Source of the DNA: Kiritimatiellia bacterium
GTDB lineage: Bacteria; Verrucomicrobiota; Kiritimatiellia; RFP12; UBA1067
DNA length: 64,000 bases
NCBI GenBank assembly: GCA_017405115.1
Contig: JAFRBA010000020.1
Span: 36,056-100,055 of the forward strand
Direction: 5' to 3'
Positions 17,484-26,181 of the stretch are shown in pieces. The translations under genes and the position numbers were made by a program. Position 1 is the first letter of the stretch, and each line of letters starts with the position of its first letter. Under the pieces are notes generated by a model. It was not told where the DNA came from. It searched no databases and saw only the letters and a program-made list of their open reading frames with translations.

Positions 17484-19657
17484 AGAACGTTAAATCGGTT
17501 GTCTGCGCGGGAATGTGTGCGGTTGGGACTGCCGCCGCGGCGTGTACGGGCATTTACGTCGGACGCGGCGTCTCGGCGGACGGGACGACGATCATCGCCC
17601 GCACGGTCGACTCGACCGTCGGCAGGTGCAAGCGCTTCGACATCCAGCCGCGCGTGGAGAACGCCCCAGGCCGGCACTATCTCGGCAACGACATGAAGGC
17701 GGAGTGGCCCTTGCCGGCGACGACGTACCATGCGGTTCTCGTCCCGTCCGTGCCGTGGGGGCCGAAGAACGGGCGCTACGACGGCTCGTGCGCGAACGAG
17801 AAGGGCGTGATGCTCTCCGGCACCGTGACGGCCTATCCGACCATCGCGGCGACGAATGCGGATCCCTTCGTCTCGACCGGCTTCGCCGAAGCCACGCTGC
17901 CGGGGCTGCTCATCTCCTGCGCGGCGACGGCGCGCGAGGCGGTGGAGCTTCTCGGAAAGGTCGTCGGTAGCCGCGGCCACCGCGGTTCGGAGATCTACAT
18001 GGTCGCCGACGAGAAAGAGGCGTGGTACGTCGAGGTCTACACCGGGCACCAGTGGGCGGCCGTCAGGATGCCCGAGGACAAGATGCTCTTCATCGGCAAC
18101 CAGTTCATGCTGCGGGAATTCGACCCCGCGTCGCCGGACACGCTCTGCTCGCCGGACCTCATAGGCCTCGCCGAGCGCAACGGATTCCTGAAGCGCGGCA
18201 AGGGCGGTCTCATAGACCTTGCCGCGACCTATGCGCGGGAGCCGCTGCACGCCAGCGCCCTGCGCACGTGGATGGGCCGCCGCCGTTTCGCGCCTTCCGA
18301 GGCAGGCGCCTATGATCGGATGAAGCTTCTGCCTCTCTTCTTCACGCCGGACCACAAGGTGACGCTGCGCGAGGTCCAGGAGGTAATGCGCTGGCGCTAC
18401 GAGGGGACGGAGCTCTGCCCAGAGCAGGGCGCGGACAAGGATACCGTGCGCGTCGTCGGCGTAGGCCGGCAGAGCACGTGCCACGCGCTCGTCCTCGACG
18501 CGACGTTGCCTGCGGACCGCCGCTGCACGATGTGGGTGACGCTCTCGAACGCGGAGCATGCGCCGTTTCTGCCGCTCAACGCGGCTGTCACGGCCCTCGC
18601 CGATGGCTATGACGCCGCCGACATGCATGCTGGCGAACGCTTCTGCGACGCAATCCCGGCCGCGCACTACCGGCGGCTCTGCGCGCTTGCCGAGCTTGAC
18701 CGCCGCCAGTACGGCGACGGCGTGCGGGAGTTCTGGCGCGCACGCGAGGATCGCTGGCTTGAGGAGTTCCCGCGGCTCGTCCGCGCCGGCGATGCGGCGG
18801 CGATTACGGCATATGCGGTGGAGGCCCAGCGCACGGCGCTCTGCGACGCGAAGCGCATCTTCGACGAGCTCTCGTGGTATCTCGTCAAGTCGAACTTCAA
18901 CGACGGCGACTTCGGCGAGAGGAAGTCCATTCCGAAGCGAGAGCCGTTCTCGACCGCTCTCCCGGTGGAGCTCGCGCCGCGCACGAAGGTCGCGCTGATA
19001 GCCGAGGCCTGCACGACCAATAGGTCCGTCGTCGGCTGCCGGACGACATCCAAGGCGGTCGCCGCGGCGGGATTCGTCCCGCTCGTGCTGCCGAACGAGG
19101 TTGACGACGCCAAGCTGGGCGAGATGCTCGCGAGGGCCGACGCGCTGGTGCTCTTCGGCTCGGTTCGGGGCGAGGTCCAGGCCCGCTACGACTTCGAGCG
19201 CAAGCTCGTTCGGATGGCGGCCGCCCAGAACAAGCCGGTCCTTGGCATCTGCAACGGGCACCAGCAGATCAACGTGGCGCTCGGCGGAACTTACGGACCG
19301 AACGCCACGAACGCGCCCGTCAAGGTGCAGCACCGCTGGATTGCGAGCACCTGGACGAACGACCAGTTCCACGCCGTCAGCGTGAAGCCGGGTTCGCTTA
19401 TGGCAAAGACCTTCGGCGAGGACAGTCCGAAGGTCAATTCCTCGCACATGTACAGCGTCAAGAAGATCGCGCCGGGCTTCGAGGTGACGGCGGTTGCCGA
19501 AGACGGCGTCGTAGAGGCGATCGAGCACCGGACGAAGCCGATAGTGGGCGTCCAGTTCCACCCGGAGCGACAGTTCGTCCGCGACGGCGACAAGAGGGCT
19601 CTTGCGCTGATCAAAGCGGCGCTTGAGGGCAACAAGTGCCGTCAAGAGGTTCCCTGA
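17480..19657 (+). CDS. Fusion of C69 (PepD-type) dipeptidase and C26 gamma-glutamyl-type amidohydrolase
   Basis: 725 residues, start ATG overlapping the upstream stop. The signal ends A-A-A-A just before Cys22-T-G-I-Y-V-G-R-G-V-S-A-D-G-T-T-I-I-A-R, the classic start of family C69 N-terminal-nucleophile dipeptidases, in which this Cys becomes the nucleophile after processing. The domain runs to about residue 480. From about 500 a class-I glutamine-amidotransferase-like domain of the C26/PuuD type follows: L-G-I-C-N-G-H-Q-Q-I-N-V-A-L-G-G (Cys591) and V-G-V-Q-F-H-P-E (His694, Glu696), completing a Cys-His-Glu triad. This is the second peptidase fusion in a row, and the coupled genes suggest joint processing of a peptide or amide-bearing substrate outside the cytoplasm. 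The domain calls are firm; the substrate is unknown. Confidence 0.75.
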   Translation: MKNVKSVVCAGMCAVGTAAAACTGIYVGRGVSADGTTIIARTVDSTVGRCKRFDIQPRVENAPGRHYLGNDMKAEWPLPATTYHAVLVPSVPWGPKNGRYDGSCANEKGVMLSGTVTAYPTIAATNADPFVSTGFAEATLPGLLISCAATAREAVELLGKVVGSRGHRGSEIYMVADEKEAWYVEVYTGHQWAAVRMPEDKMLFIGNQFMLREFDPASPDTLCSPDLIGLAERNGFLKRGKGGLIDLAATYAREPLHASALRTWMGRRRFAPSEAGAYDRMKLLPLFFTPDHKVTLREVQEVMRWRYEGTELCPEQGADKDTVRVVGVGRQSTCHALVLDATLPADRRCTMWVTLSNAEHAPFLPLNAAVTALADGYDAADMHAGERFCDAIPAAHYRRLCALAELDRRQYGDGVREFWRAREDRWLEEFPRLVRAGDAAAITAYAVEAQRTALCDAKRIFDELSWYLVKSNFNDGDFGERKSIPKREPFSTALPVELAPRTKVALIAEACTTNRSVVGCRTTSKAVAAAGFVPLVLPNEVDDAKLGEMLARADALVLFGSVRGEVQARYDFERKLVRMAAAQNKPVLGICNGHQQINVALGGTYGPNATNAPVKVQHRWIASTWTNDQFHAVSVKPGSLMAKTFGEDSPKVNSSHMYSVKKIAPGFEVTAVAEDGVVEAIEHRTKPIVGVQFHPERQFVRDGDKRALALIKAALEGNKCRQEVP

Positions 19658-19769
19658 GATTCGCCGACGGCTGGGAGCCCGGGATGCACTGGAGCGCGGT
19701 TCTCGTCAAGCTCCAGCAATCGTCACGCTTCCGATTTTCGATGTTGCGGGAGCATGAACGCGGCATTTG

Positions 19770-19778
19770 TGGTATAAT
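19770..19778 (+). promoter_or_regulatory. Extended -10 promoter placed directly on a start codon
   Basis: TGG-TATAAT with no recognisable -35 box. Only six bases separate the -10 box from the GTG at 19785, so the expected transcription start coincides with the start codon and the mRNA would be leaderless. No ribosome site is present. Confidence 0.6.
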
Positions 19779-19784
19779 GCGCGA

Positions 19785-21536
19785 GTGAAAAAATCCGTTT
19801 GCTCCATGTCCGCATCCGCAGTCTGCGCGCTTGCCGCGTGCGCTGCGCCTGCCGTTGCCTGCGCCGGCGAGGCGCCTTTCGCGCTCGTCGAGCCCGAGTT
19901 CGACATCGTCATCTACGGATCCACGCCGGCGGCCGTCTCCGCGGCCGTGCAGGCCCGGAGAATGGGCAAGAAGACCGTCGTCGTTTCCCCCAAGAAGCGG
20001 ATCGGCGGCCTCACGACGGGCGGGCTCGGGCAGACGGACATCGGCAACAAGTCGGCCTTCGGCGGCATAGCGCTGGAGTTCTACCATGACATTGCCAAGT
20101 GGTATGCCGACCCGGCGCACTGGACCTGGCAGCGGCAGGAGGACTATTTCCCCGACGGCCAGTGCGCCGGAACGAAGGGACGTGATTCGATGTGGACGTT
20201 CGAACCCTCCGCCGCGCTTGCGGTCCTCGAGGGATGGGAGAAGCGCGACGGACTCGACATCCGGCGCGGCGAGCTTCTGGACAGGGAGCATGGCGTGGAT
20301 TGTTCGAACGGGCGCATCCTCTCGTTGAAAACGCTCTCGGGCAACACCTACCGCGGGCGCATGTTCATCGACGCGACGTACGAAGGCGATCTGATGGCTG
20401 CGGCCGGAGTGTCCTACGTGATCGGCCGCGAGCCCAACGCAAAGTACGGCGAGACGCTGAATGGATCCCAGCCGAAGCTGGCCGTATACCACCAGTTCAG
20501 GGGCCGCGTGGATCCATACGTCGTGCAGGGCGACCCCGGCTCCGGGCTGCTGCCGGGCGTAGAGCCGTTCGACCCGAAGGAGCAGCCGGGCGACGGCGAC
20601 TGCCGCGTACAGGCCTACTGCTTCCGCATGTGCCTTACCGACGAGCCGAGGAACCGCATTCCGTTCGCGCGCCCGGAGAACTACGACGAGCGGAACTACG
20701 AGCTGCTGTTCCGCTATTTCGAGCAGCTGTCCGAAAAGGAGCTTGCCGACGACTACCTGGCCATGAACCGCATCAACTCGAAGATGCCCAACCGCAAGAC
20801 GGACACCAACAACTGCGGGCCGTTCTCGACCGATTTCATCGGCGGCAACTGGGAATGGCCGGAAGCCTCGTACGAGCGGCGCAGGCAGATACTCAAGGCC
20901 CACCTTGACCATCAGCGCGGCTTCGTCTGGACGATGGCCAATCACCCGCGCGTGCCGGAGCGGGTGCGCCGCGAATACTCGAAGTGGGGGACGTGCCGCG
21001 ACGAGTTCCACGACGGCCTGGGCGACGGCTGGCAGGACGAGCTGTATGTGCGCGAGGCGAGGCGCATGGTCGGTGACTACGTGATGACTGAGGCGAACTG
21101 CCGCGGCACCCGCGTGGCTCCGCGCCCCGTCGGCCGCGGGGCCTACGGTATGGACTCCCACCATGTCCGCCGCCGGGTCGGCGAGGACGGCTTTGTGCGC
21201 AACGAGGGCGACGTCGAGATACATCGCGATTCCAACGGAGTGCGCTATCCGCCATATCCGGTCGACTACGGCTCGCTGATTCCGAAGCGCGGCGAATGCG
21301 GCAATCTGCTTGTGCCGGTCTGCGTGTCGGCGACGCACATCGCGTTCGGATCGCTGCGCATGGAGCCTGTGTTCTTTGCGCTCGGGCAGTCCGCCGCCAC
21401 GGCCGCGGCCCAGGCGATCGACGCCGGATGCGTCGTGCAGGATCTGGATTATGCGGCTCTGCGTGCGCGACTGCTGTTCGACGGGCAGGTTCTCGACATG
21501 AAACCTGTGGGGTCAGGCCCCGCGAAAGCCTTGTAA
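19785..21536 (+). CDS. Secreted FAD-dependent oxidoreductase (FAD_oxidored family)
   Basis: 583 residues from the GTG, with a signal peptide (C-S-M-S-A-S-A-V-C-A-L-A-A-C-A-A-P-A-V-A). The Rossmann motif F-D-I-V-I-Y-G-S-T-P-A-A-V-S-A-A-V-Q-A is followed by R-I-G-G-L-T-T-G-G-L-G-Q-T-D, the FAD-binding signature of a family expanded in Planctomycetes, Verrucomicrobia and Lentisphaerae and usually found near glycosidases. Near the end, P-V-C-V-S-A-T-H-I-A-F-G-S-L-R-M-E-P is the conserved FAD-contacting C-terminal segment. It probably oxidises a sugar-related substrate, but substrate and acceptor are unknown. The last residues, P-V-G-S-G-P-A-K-A-L, are encoded by a REP element that has replaced or extended the native 3' end. 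ATG at 19806 is an alternative start without a ribosome site. Confidence 0.75.
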   Translation: MKKSVCSMSASAVCALAACAAPAVACAGEAPFALVEPEFDIVIYGSTPAAVSAAVQARRMGKKTVVVSPKKRIGGLTTGGLGQTDIGNKSAFGGIALEFYHDIAKWYADPAHWTWQRQEDYFPDGQCAGTKGRDSMWTFEPSAALAVLEGWEKRDGLDIRRGELLDREHGVDCSNGRILSLKTLSGNTYRGRMFIDATYEGDLMAAAGVSYVIGREPNAKYGETLNGSQPKLAVYHQFRGRVDPYVVQGDPGSGLLPGVEPFDPKEQPGDGDCRVQAYCFRMCLTDEPRNRIPFARPENYDERNYELLFRYFEQLSEKELADDYLAMNRINSKMPNRKTDTNNCGPFSTDFIGGNWEWPEASYERRRQILKAHLDHQRGFVWTMANHPRVPERVRREYSKWGTCRDEFHDGLGDGWQDELYVREARRMVGDYVMTEANCRGTRVAPRPVGRGAYGMDSHHVRRRVGEDGFVRNEGDVEIHRDSNGVRYPPYPVDYGSLIPKRGECGNLLVPVCVSATHIAFGSLRMEPVFFALGQSAATAAAQAIDAGCVVQDLDYAALRARLLFDGQVLDMKPVGSGPAKAL

Positions 21537-21560
21537 AGCGGGCGTTTGCGCACTTCGGCG
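21505..21560 (+). repeat. REP element overlapping the 3' end of the FAD oxidoreductase gene
   Basis: CTGTGGGGTCAGGCCCCGCG, then a gap resembling AAAGCCTTGTAAAGCGGGC, matches the REP unit at 43094 and 44589. It carries a G-rich/C-rich hairpin. The stop codon of the upstream gene (21534-21536) lies inside it. Confidence 0.7.
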
Positions 21561-21579
21561 GGGTTGAAGGTTGCGAAAC

Positions 21580-21618
21580 CATTTTGGGAAAACAGGCCAG
21601 ACCCGTTTTCCCAAAATG
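21580..21618. repeat. Perfect 14-bp inverted repeat
   Basis: CATTTTGGGAAAAC at 21580-21593 and its exact complement at 21605-21618 enclose 11 bases. It lies between convergent genes and could act as a two-way transcription barrier, although no T-run follows on either side. Confidence 0.6.
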
Positions 21619-21761
21619 AGAACCGATGGGGGCACCGACGATTTTACCACCCTCAAGCCTGAAAGTCTTCTACCATCAGTCCAAGAGGCCCTTACCTTCA
21701 GCGTAAGAGGGAGGCACGGGGTTGGACAATTTCGTATAGTTTCTGGTGGTCAGATGGGGGT

Positions 21762-21848
21762 GGATCGCGGTATGTTTCGGCGCGGGCGGTGGAGGAGATG
21801 GGCTTTGCTACGCACGGATGGAGGCTCGCGAAGGAGGCTGTGGCATGA
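21762..21848 (+). pseudogene. Remnant of a RAYT (REP-associated tyrosine transposase), C-terminal end only
   Basis: The frame ending at TGA 21846-21848 encodes R-Y-V-S-A-R-A-V-E-E-M-G-F-A-T-H-G-W-R-L-A-K-E-A-V-A, nearly identical to the last residues of the intact RAYT ending at 44131. The DNA just after it (21849-21895) resembles the REP sequence that follows the intact copy. No N-terminal part or HUH motif is found upstream (21620-21760 holds nothing recognisable), so this is the scar of a lost or decayed copy. Confidence 0.75.
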
Positions 21849-21900
21849 ACATACGCGCAAACCCACTGAAAAAGGGCCTTTCATGGGGCCATGAGGAACC
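21849..21900 (+). repeat. Degenerate REP element after the RAYT remnant
   Basis: AAACCCACTGAAAAAGGGCC followed by TTTCATGGGGCCATGAGG corresponds to the REP unit at 44140-44192 behind the intact RAYT, with several substitutions. Confidence 0.55.
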
Positions 21901-21938
21901 GAGGGCGGGCGTTGTCCAAATCCCTGACGTCTGCCTTT

Positions 21939-22568
21939 TCAGGCTTGGATTTTCAGCAGGTGCTTTCGCAGGGCTATGGCCACGGCTTCGGCTCGGGTCG
22001 CGGCACCGAGTTTGGCGAGGATGACGTTGACATGGTCTTTGACGCAGTCGGGGGTGATTTCGAACTGGCAGGCGATCTCCTTGTTGGATAGTCCGCGGGT
22101 CATAGAGAACAATATCTCCTTCTGTCGGGTGGTGAGGGCCGGAACCGGAGGGTTGTCCGAGAGCATCTTCTCTATCTCCGCATCGACCACCCGCCGTCCT
22201 GCTGCGACTTCCCTTATGACGTCTGTGAATCTGGAGGTGTCGGTGTTCTTCATTACGGCCCCAGCGGCTCCGGCGTCAAGCGCATGTGCGATGGAGTCTG
22301 CCCCGCCGAATGTGGTGAGGATGAGGATCTTTGTTTCCGGCAACTCCCGGAGAATCTGGCGGGTGGCCTCAAGACCGTCCATCTTAGGCATCATCAAGTC
22401 CATGATGATCACGTCTGGCCGGGTGCGCATCGCCTCGCGCAGCGCCGCCTCGCCGTCTTCCGCCTGGCCGACGACTTCAAAGCCGCTTTCGGTTTCGAGC
22501 AGGGACGATATGCCGATGCGCGTGATGGCGTGGTCGTCGGCGACGAGTATGCGTATGCAGGTGTTCAT
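21939..22568 (-). CDS. NarL/FixJ-type response regulator
   Basis: 209 residues. The receiver domain (1-125) has D11-D12, phosphoacceptor Asp57 in P-D-V-I-I-M-D and Lys in A-V-M-K-N-T. The LuxR-type helix-turn-helix (about 145-205) reads L-T-T-R-Q-K-E-I-L-F-S-M-T-R-G-L-S-N-K-E-I-A, then V-K-D-H-V-N-V-I-L-A-K-L-G-A. It overlaps the stop of the upstream histidine kinase by four bases, so the two form an operon. The regulator probably controls one of the adjacent glycan-use loci, for example the fucosidase operon transcribed divergently from the kinase; that target is inferred from position only. Confidence 0.9.
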   Translation of the reverse strand: MNTCIRILVADDHAITRIGISSLLETESGFEVVGQAEDGEAALREAMRTRPDVIIMDLMMPKMDGLEATRQILRELPETKILILTTFGGADSIAHALDAGAAGAVMKNTDTSRFTDVIREVAAGRRVVDAEIEKMLSDNPPVPALTTRQKEILFSMTRGLSNKEIACQFEITPDCVKDHVNVILAKLGAATRAEAVAIALRKHLLKIQA

Positions 22569-24652
22569 GCTGGCTGACTTCCTGTGTCGGCACGCAGGTC
22601 CAGCTGGATGACTGCGCGCGTTTCGTTCCCGGGCGAGCTGTCGATGGACATCGTCCCGTTGAATTTCCGAATGCGCTCACGAATGCCCTGGAGGCCGAAG
22701 TGCCCACGATCCGCCCCTGGCGCGCATTCCGGGGCGAATCCGCAGCCGTTGTCGCGCACCGAGAATGCAAGCATGTGGCCGTCGATGCCGCCGGCTACCC
22801 AGATTTCGGTTGCCCCGCCATGACGGACTGCGTTGATTGCGAGCTCGCGAACTATGCATATCAGTGCGTGCAGGGTGGTCTCGGGAATCCGTGCGCGGGA
22901 GACGTTGAACCGTACATGGAGGGTCGCCGCGCCGACATGTGGGTTCAGCGCCAGGCGAATCATCTTGCCGAGGTCTCGCTGGTCAAGGGCGTTGGTGCGC
23001 AGGTCCCAGATGCAGTTCCTGATCTCGTCCCGGCACGACTTGAGGGTGTGTTCGACAATCTGCAGTTGCTCCTGCATCTTCTCCCGGTTCTTTTCCGCAA
23101 GGCGGGCGGCCGTCTTCACGGCGAAGGAGGCGCCGGTCAGGTTCTGGGCGATGGTGTCGTGCAGCTCTACGGCGAGCCGTGTGCGCTCTTCGAGACGGAG
23201 GGCGGCTGCAGTCGAGCGGATCGTCTCCTTGGCCAGCTCGCGGCTACGCCTGACGACGATCTTGCGCAGGGCGGCGTTCCAGATGAGAATGGCGAGCAGC
23301 GTCAGGACCAGGAGCGCGATGAGGAGGAAAAGCCGAGCGGGCGTCCACCATGGAGGTGCCGCCAGCACGCGAAGGTCCTCAGGACTGCGAAGCGCAATCG
23401 AGAAGCCGGTCGTCCTGACGGCTCCAGTGTCCATGTCGACGGAATCTTCGACCAGACAGGCGCCGGTCGCCTCGACCAGTGCGCCCGTAGCCGGCACGTC
23501 GGCGTCTTTGCCGATCATTACCATGAAGACGGCTCGTCCGGCGGTGAGCGTAATGGCCGCCCGTTCGGTCTTGGGTGCATGGACCTCCTGCACAGTTCCG
23601 GATGCCCGTATGGTGAATCCGTTGAGCTTTGTGTCAACCTGGCGTTCTCCGCGGTCGTTGAACAGTATCTTCTCCGCCATTGCGTAGACAGGCGACTCGA
23701 CGGCACCGCCGCCCGGCTGGTCGACGCGGCAGACGGCGTTCGCTATCCGCAGGCAGAATTCGTTGTGCCGGAGGAATCCGGCGACGGTGACGTGGTCGCC
23801 GGTGCCAGGCAGCATTGCGCCGCGCATGAGTTTCACCCGGGTCCGCTTGCCGCTCTCCGCCGCCAGCATGAATGAGTCGTCGTGCCAGCATGCGACTACC
23901 GTGCCGCGCGCCAGCTGGCGGTGCGGTGCGGTGCCGTCAGCCGCAAACGGGTCGGGCGGACGTGCCTTCAAGACCTTGAACGCATCCGGAGAGTAAGCGA
24001 GCACCCAAGGGCCGTGTGCGCGGTAGAAGCTGCCAAGATCGGGCAACGCGACGCCGGTAATCCGCATCTCCGTGTCGATGAGGTCTTCCACGCGGCGCTG
24101 AAGCAGGTCCTCGTTGCGAGTCCACACCATGGTCTGGACGTCGTCCCGTTCGAGCATTAGAATCGTCCACTGCGGATTGATGTCGTCGCCGAACGCATCG
24201 ATTACGACGCCTTCGATGCTGACGAGGTTGAAGTCGTTGCGGTGCCCGGCAAGGTCCACTGGGTGTATGGAACTCGGAGCGGACGGTTCGCGATGGCGGA
24301 GTACGGATATCTCCAGCGCCTCCGAGCGGAGCGTCGGCGTATGGTAGCTCGGCTGCATGGCCGTGCATACGGCCTCTATCTCGTCGCCCACCCGCCACTT
24401 GTCGTCGCATGAGCAGAGAACGTCGGTGGCGGCGGTCTTGTCCAGCAGGATGAAGTGCGTGGGCTGGCCGCGCTTGTCGGCGATTATCGTTCCCCGGACG
24501 CGAAAGAACACCCGATTGCCCTGATTCTCGATCAGCAGATTGCGGGCGTCGGCGATGGAGATCGTGGCGGAATCGCGGACATGCTCCGGAATCTTGTCGA
24601 CGAACGCTGTCGGCAGCAGCGCCGCCAGCAGGAGTGTTAGGCTTGTGGGCAT
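22565..24652 (-). CDS. NarX-type sensor histidine kinase with large extracytoplasmic OB-like sensor
   Basis: 695 residues. After an N-terminal hydrophobic stretch, about 410 residues are predicted outside the membrane and show repeated beta-rich blocks resembling OB folds (R-V-R-G-T-I-I-A-D-K-R-G-Q-P-T-H-F-I-L-L-D, V-S-I-E-G-V-V-I-D-A-F, I-R-A-S-G-T-V-Q-E-V). One membrane helix spans about 439-458. The HisKA_3 motif R-L-A-V-E-L-H-D-T-I-A-Q-N-L places phospho-acceptor His at 498. The ATPase domain has L-A-I-N-A-V-R-H-G-G, D-N-G-C-G-F and G-H-F-G-L-Q-G-I-R-E-R. It is translated first in the operon and appears to have a leaderless start. The ligand is unknown; a glycan or cell-surface signal is plausible. 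Confidence 0.85.
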   Translation of the reverse strand: MPTSLTLLLAALLPTAFVDKIPEHVRDSATISIADARNLLIENQGNRVFFRVRGTIIADKRGQPTHFILLDKTAATDVLCSCDDKWRVGDEIEAVCTAMQPSYHTPTLRSEALEISVLRHREPSAPSSIHPVDLAGHRNDFNLVSIEGVVIDAFGDDINPQWTILMLERDDVQTMVWTRNEDLLQRRVEDLIDTEMRITGVALPDLGSFYRAHGPWVLAYSPDAFKVLKARPPDPFAADGTAPHRQLARGTVVACWHDDSFMLAAESGKRTRVKLMRGAMLPGTGDHVTVAGFLRHNEFCLRIANAVCRVDQPGGGAVESPVYAMAEKILFNDRGERQVDTKLNGFTIRASGTVQEVHAPKTERAAITLTAGRAVFMVMIGKDADVPATGALVEATGACLVEDSVDMDTGAVRTTGFSIALRSPEDLRVLAAPPWWTPARLFLLIALLVLTLLAILIWNAALRKIVVRRSRELAKETIRSTAAALRLEERTRLAVELHDTIAQNLTGASFAVKTAARLAEKNREKMQEQLQIVEHTLKSCRDEIRNCIWDLRTNALDQRDLGKMIRLALNPHVGAATLHVRFNVSRARIPETTLHALICIVRELAINAVRHGGATEIWVAGGIDGHMLAFSVRDNGCGFAPECAPGADRGHFGLQGIRERIRKFNGTMSIDSSPGNETRAVIQLDLRADTGSQPA

Positions 24653-24658
24653 ACAGGT

Positions 24659-24687
24659 ATTATCTCATAAGTCGGCGGGAATGACAA
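24659..24687 (-). promoter_or_regulatory. Promoter for the kinase operon, leaderless
   Basis: On the minus strand: TTGTCA (24687-24682), 17-base spacer, TGA-GATAAT (-10 at 24664-24659), then six bases to the ATG at 24652. The predicted transcript start falls on the start codon and no ribosome site exists. Confidence 0.65.
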
Positions 24688-24746
24688 TAGTCGGGCAGCG
24701 AAGGCGAAACTACCCAAATGGGGGTGTATGCCAGTACCGATGGTTA

Positions 24747-24755
24747 TGCTATAAT
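24747..24755 (+). promoter_or_regulatory. Extended -10 promoter for the fucosidase operon, leaderless
   Basis: TGC-TATAAT ends seven bases before the ATG at 24763; no ribosome site. It is back-to-back with the kinase promoter in the 110-base divergent gap, which also holds CCCA-AA-TGGG (24716-24725 region), a possible operator half-site pair. Confidence 0.6.
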
Positions 24756-24762
24756 TACAGCA

Positions 24763-26178
24763 ATGCAAGCATACAGAACGTTGCAATTGTGGGTGCTGAT
24801 GGCGGCGGCTGGCTGCGGATCGACGCTTACGGCGTCGGTTACCGTGTCGAAACCTGCCGATGTCGAAAAGCTCATTCCACAGGAGACTCAGAAACAGTAT
24901 GCGGCGCGCATATCCTGGTGGCAGGAGGCGCGTTTCGGCATGTTCATTCACTTCGGTCTTTATGCGATGCCGGCGCGACATGAGTGGGTCAAGAACAGGG
25001 AGTTTCTGGATGACGGCCACTACGAACGGTATTTCAAGCGTTTCGATCCAGACCGCTTTGACGCCCGCGACTGGGCGCGACGGGCGAAGGCGGCCGGCAT
25101 GAGATATGCCGTCCTGACGGCCAAGCACCACGAGGGCTTCTGCCTGTTCGACTCCAAGTTTACTGACTACAAGATAACCAACACGCCGTTTGGTCGGGAC
25201 CTTGTCCGCGAATTCGTCGACGCGTTCCGGGCTGAAGGTCTTCGTGTTGGATTCTACTATTCGCTGCTCGACTGGCATCATCCTGACTTCACAATCGACC
25301 GGTGCCATCCTCAGCGCAATCTTGCCAAGGAGAAGATTGCGGAGATGAACGCATGCCGCGACATGGCGAGGTACCGCAAGTACATGAAGGACCAGGTGAC
25401 GGAGTTGCTGACCAACTACGGCAAGATCGACATCGTCTGGTTCGATTTCTCCTACCCTGGGGAAAACGGCAAGGGGCGGGACGACTGGGATTCGGCCGGG
25501 CTCCTGTCGCTTGCGCGCAGTCTGCAGCCGGGCATAATCGTGGACAACCGCCTCGACCTGAACGACTGCCGCGGCGGAGTCGACTTCGTGACCCCTGAGC
25601 AGGTCCGGGTGACGGCCCAGCCGCGATTCAAGGGACAGCCGTATGCATGGGAGGCGTGCCATACGCTGTCCGGGTCGTGGGGGTACAACCGCGACGAGGC
25701 GTCATGGAAGAGCGTCGTGCAGTGCCTTGATCTGCTTGTCAGCTGCGTGGCGCACAACGGCAATCTTATACTGAATGTCGGGCCTACGGCACGCGGCACC
25801 TTCGACGCGCGCGCGGTGGCGCGGCTCGATGGCTTGGCGAAGTGGATGAACGACAACTCCCGCGCAATCTACGGCTGCGGCGAGGCGCCGGCCGGCTTCG
25901 CGGCGCCGGACGGCACACAGCTCACCTACAACGCGAAGAAGAACCGCATGTACGTTCATCTGTTCTCCTATCCCTGTTCGCTGTTGCGCATCGACTTTGG
26001 TGACAAGGTCGATTACGCGCAGTTCCTGCATGATGGCTCTGAACTGCAGATACGGAAGATGTCGGAGTGGGAATGCAGCCATCTCGGTCTTGCCGGAGGC
26101 GTTCGCCCGATAGTCGTGGAGCTGCCCGTCGTGAAGCCAGATGTCGAAGTTCCCGTGATTGAATTGTATCTGAAGTAG
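24763..26178 (+). CDS. GH29 alpha-L-fucosidase
   Basis: 471 residues. Releases L-fucose from glycans by a retaining mechanism. Family signatures are clear: W-W-Q-E-A-R-F-G-M-F-I-H-F-G-L-Y (about 52-67), A-K-H-H-E-G-F (His122-His123), and the nucleophile in I-D-I-V-W-F-D-F (Asp228), followed by N-G-N-L-I-L-N-V-G-P near the barrel end. An N-terminal signal with A-A-A-G-C-G-S may be a lipoprotein signal (Cys18), although the lipobox is imperfect. The start at 24763 is set by the promoter, which leaves no leader. An SGNH esterase-like gene follows three bases later, and both probably act on host or plant glycans containing fucose and acyl groups. Confidence 0.92.
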   Translation: MQAYRTLQLWVLMAAAGCGSTLTASVTVSKPADVEKLIPQETQKQYAARISWWQEARFGMFIHFGLYAMPARHEWVKNREFLDDGHYERYFKRFDPDRFDARDWARRAKAAGMRYAVLTAKHHEGFCLFDSKFTDYKITNTPFGRDLVREFVDAFRAEGLRVGFYYSLLDWHHPDFTIDRCHPQRNLAKEKIAEMNACRDMARYRKYMKDQVTELLTNYGKIDIVWFDFSYPGENGKGRDDWDSAGLLSLARSLQPGIIVDNRLDLNDCRGGVDFVTPEQVRVTAQPRFKGQPYAWEACHTLSGSWGYNRDEASWKSVVQCLDLLVSCVAHNGNLILNVGPTARGTFDARAVARLDGLAKWMNDNSRAIYGCGEAPAGFAAPDGTQLTYNAKKNRMYVHLFSYPCSLLRIDFGDKVDYAQFLHDGSELQIRKMSEWECSHLGLAGGVRPIVVELPVVKPDVEVPVIELYLK

Positions 26179-26181
26179 ACG

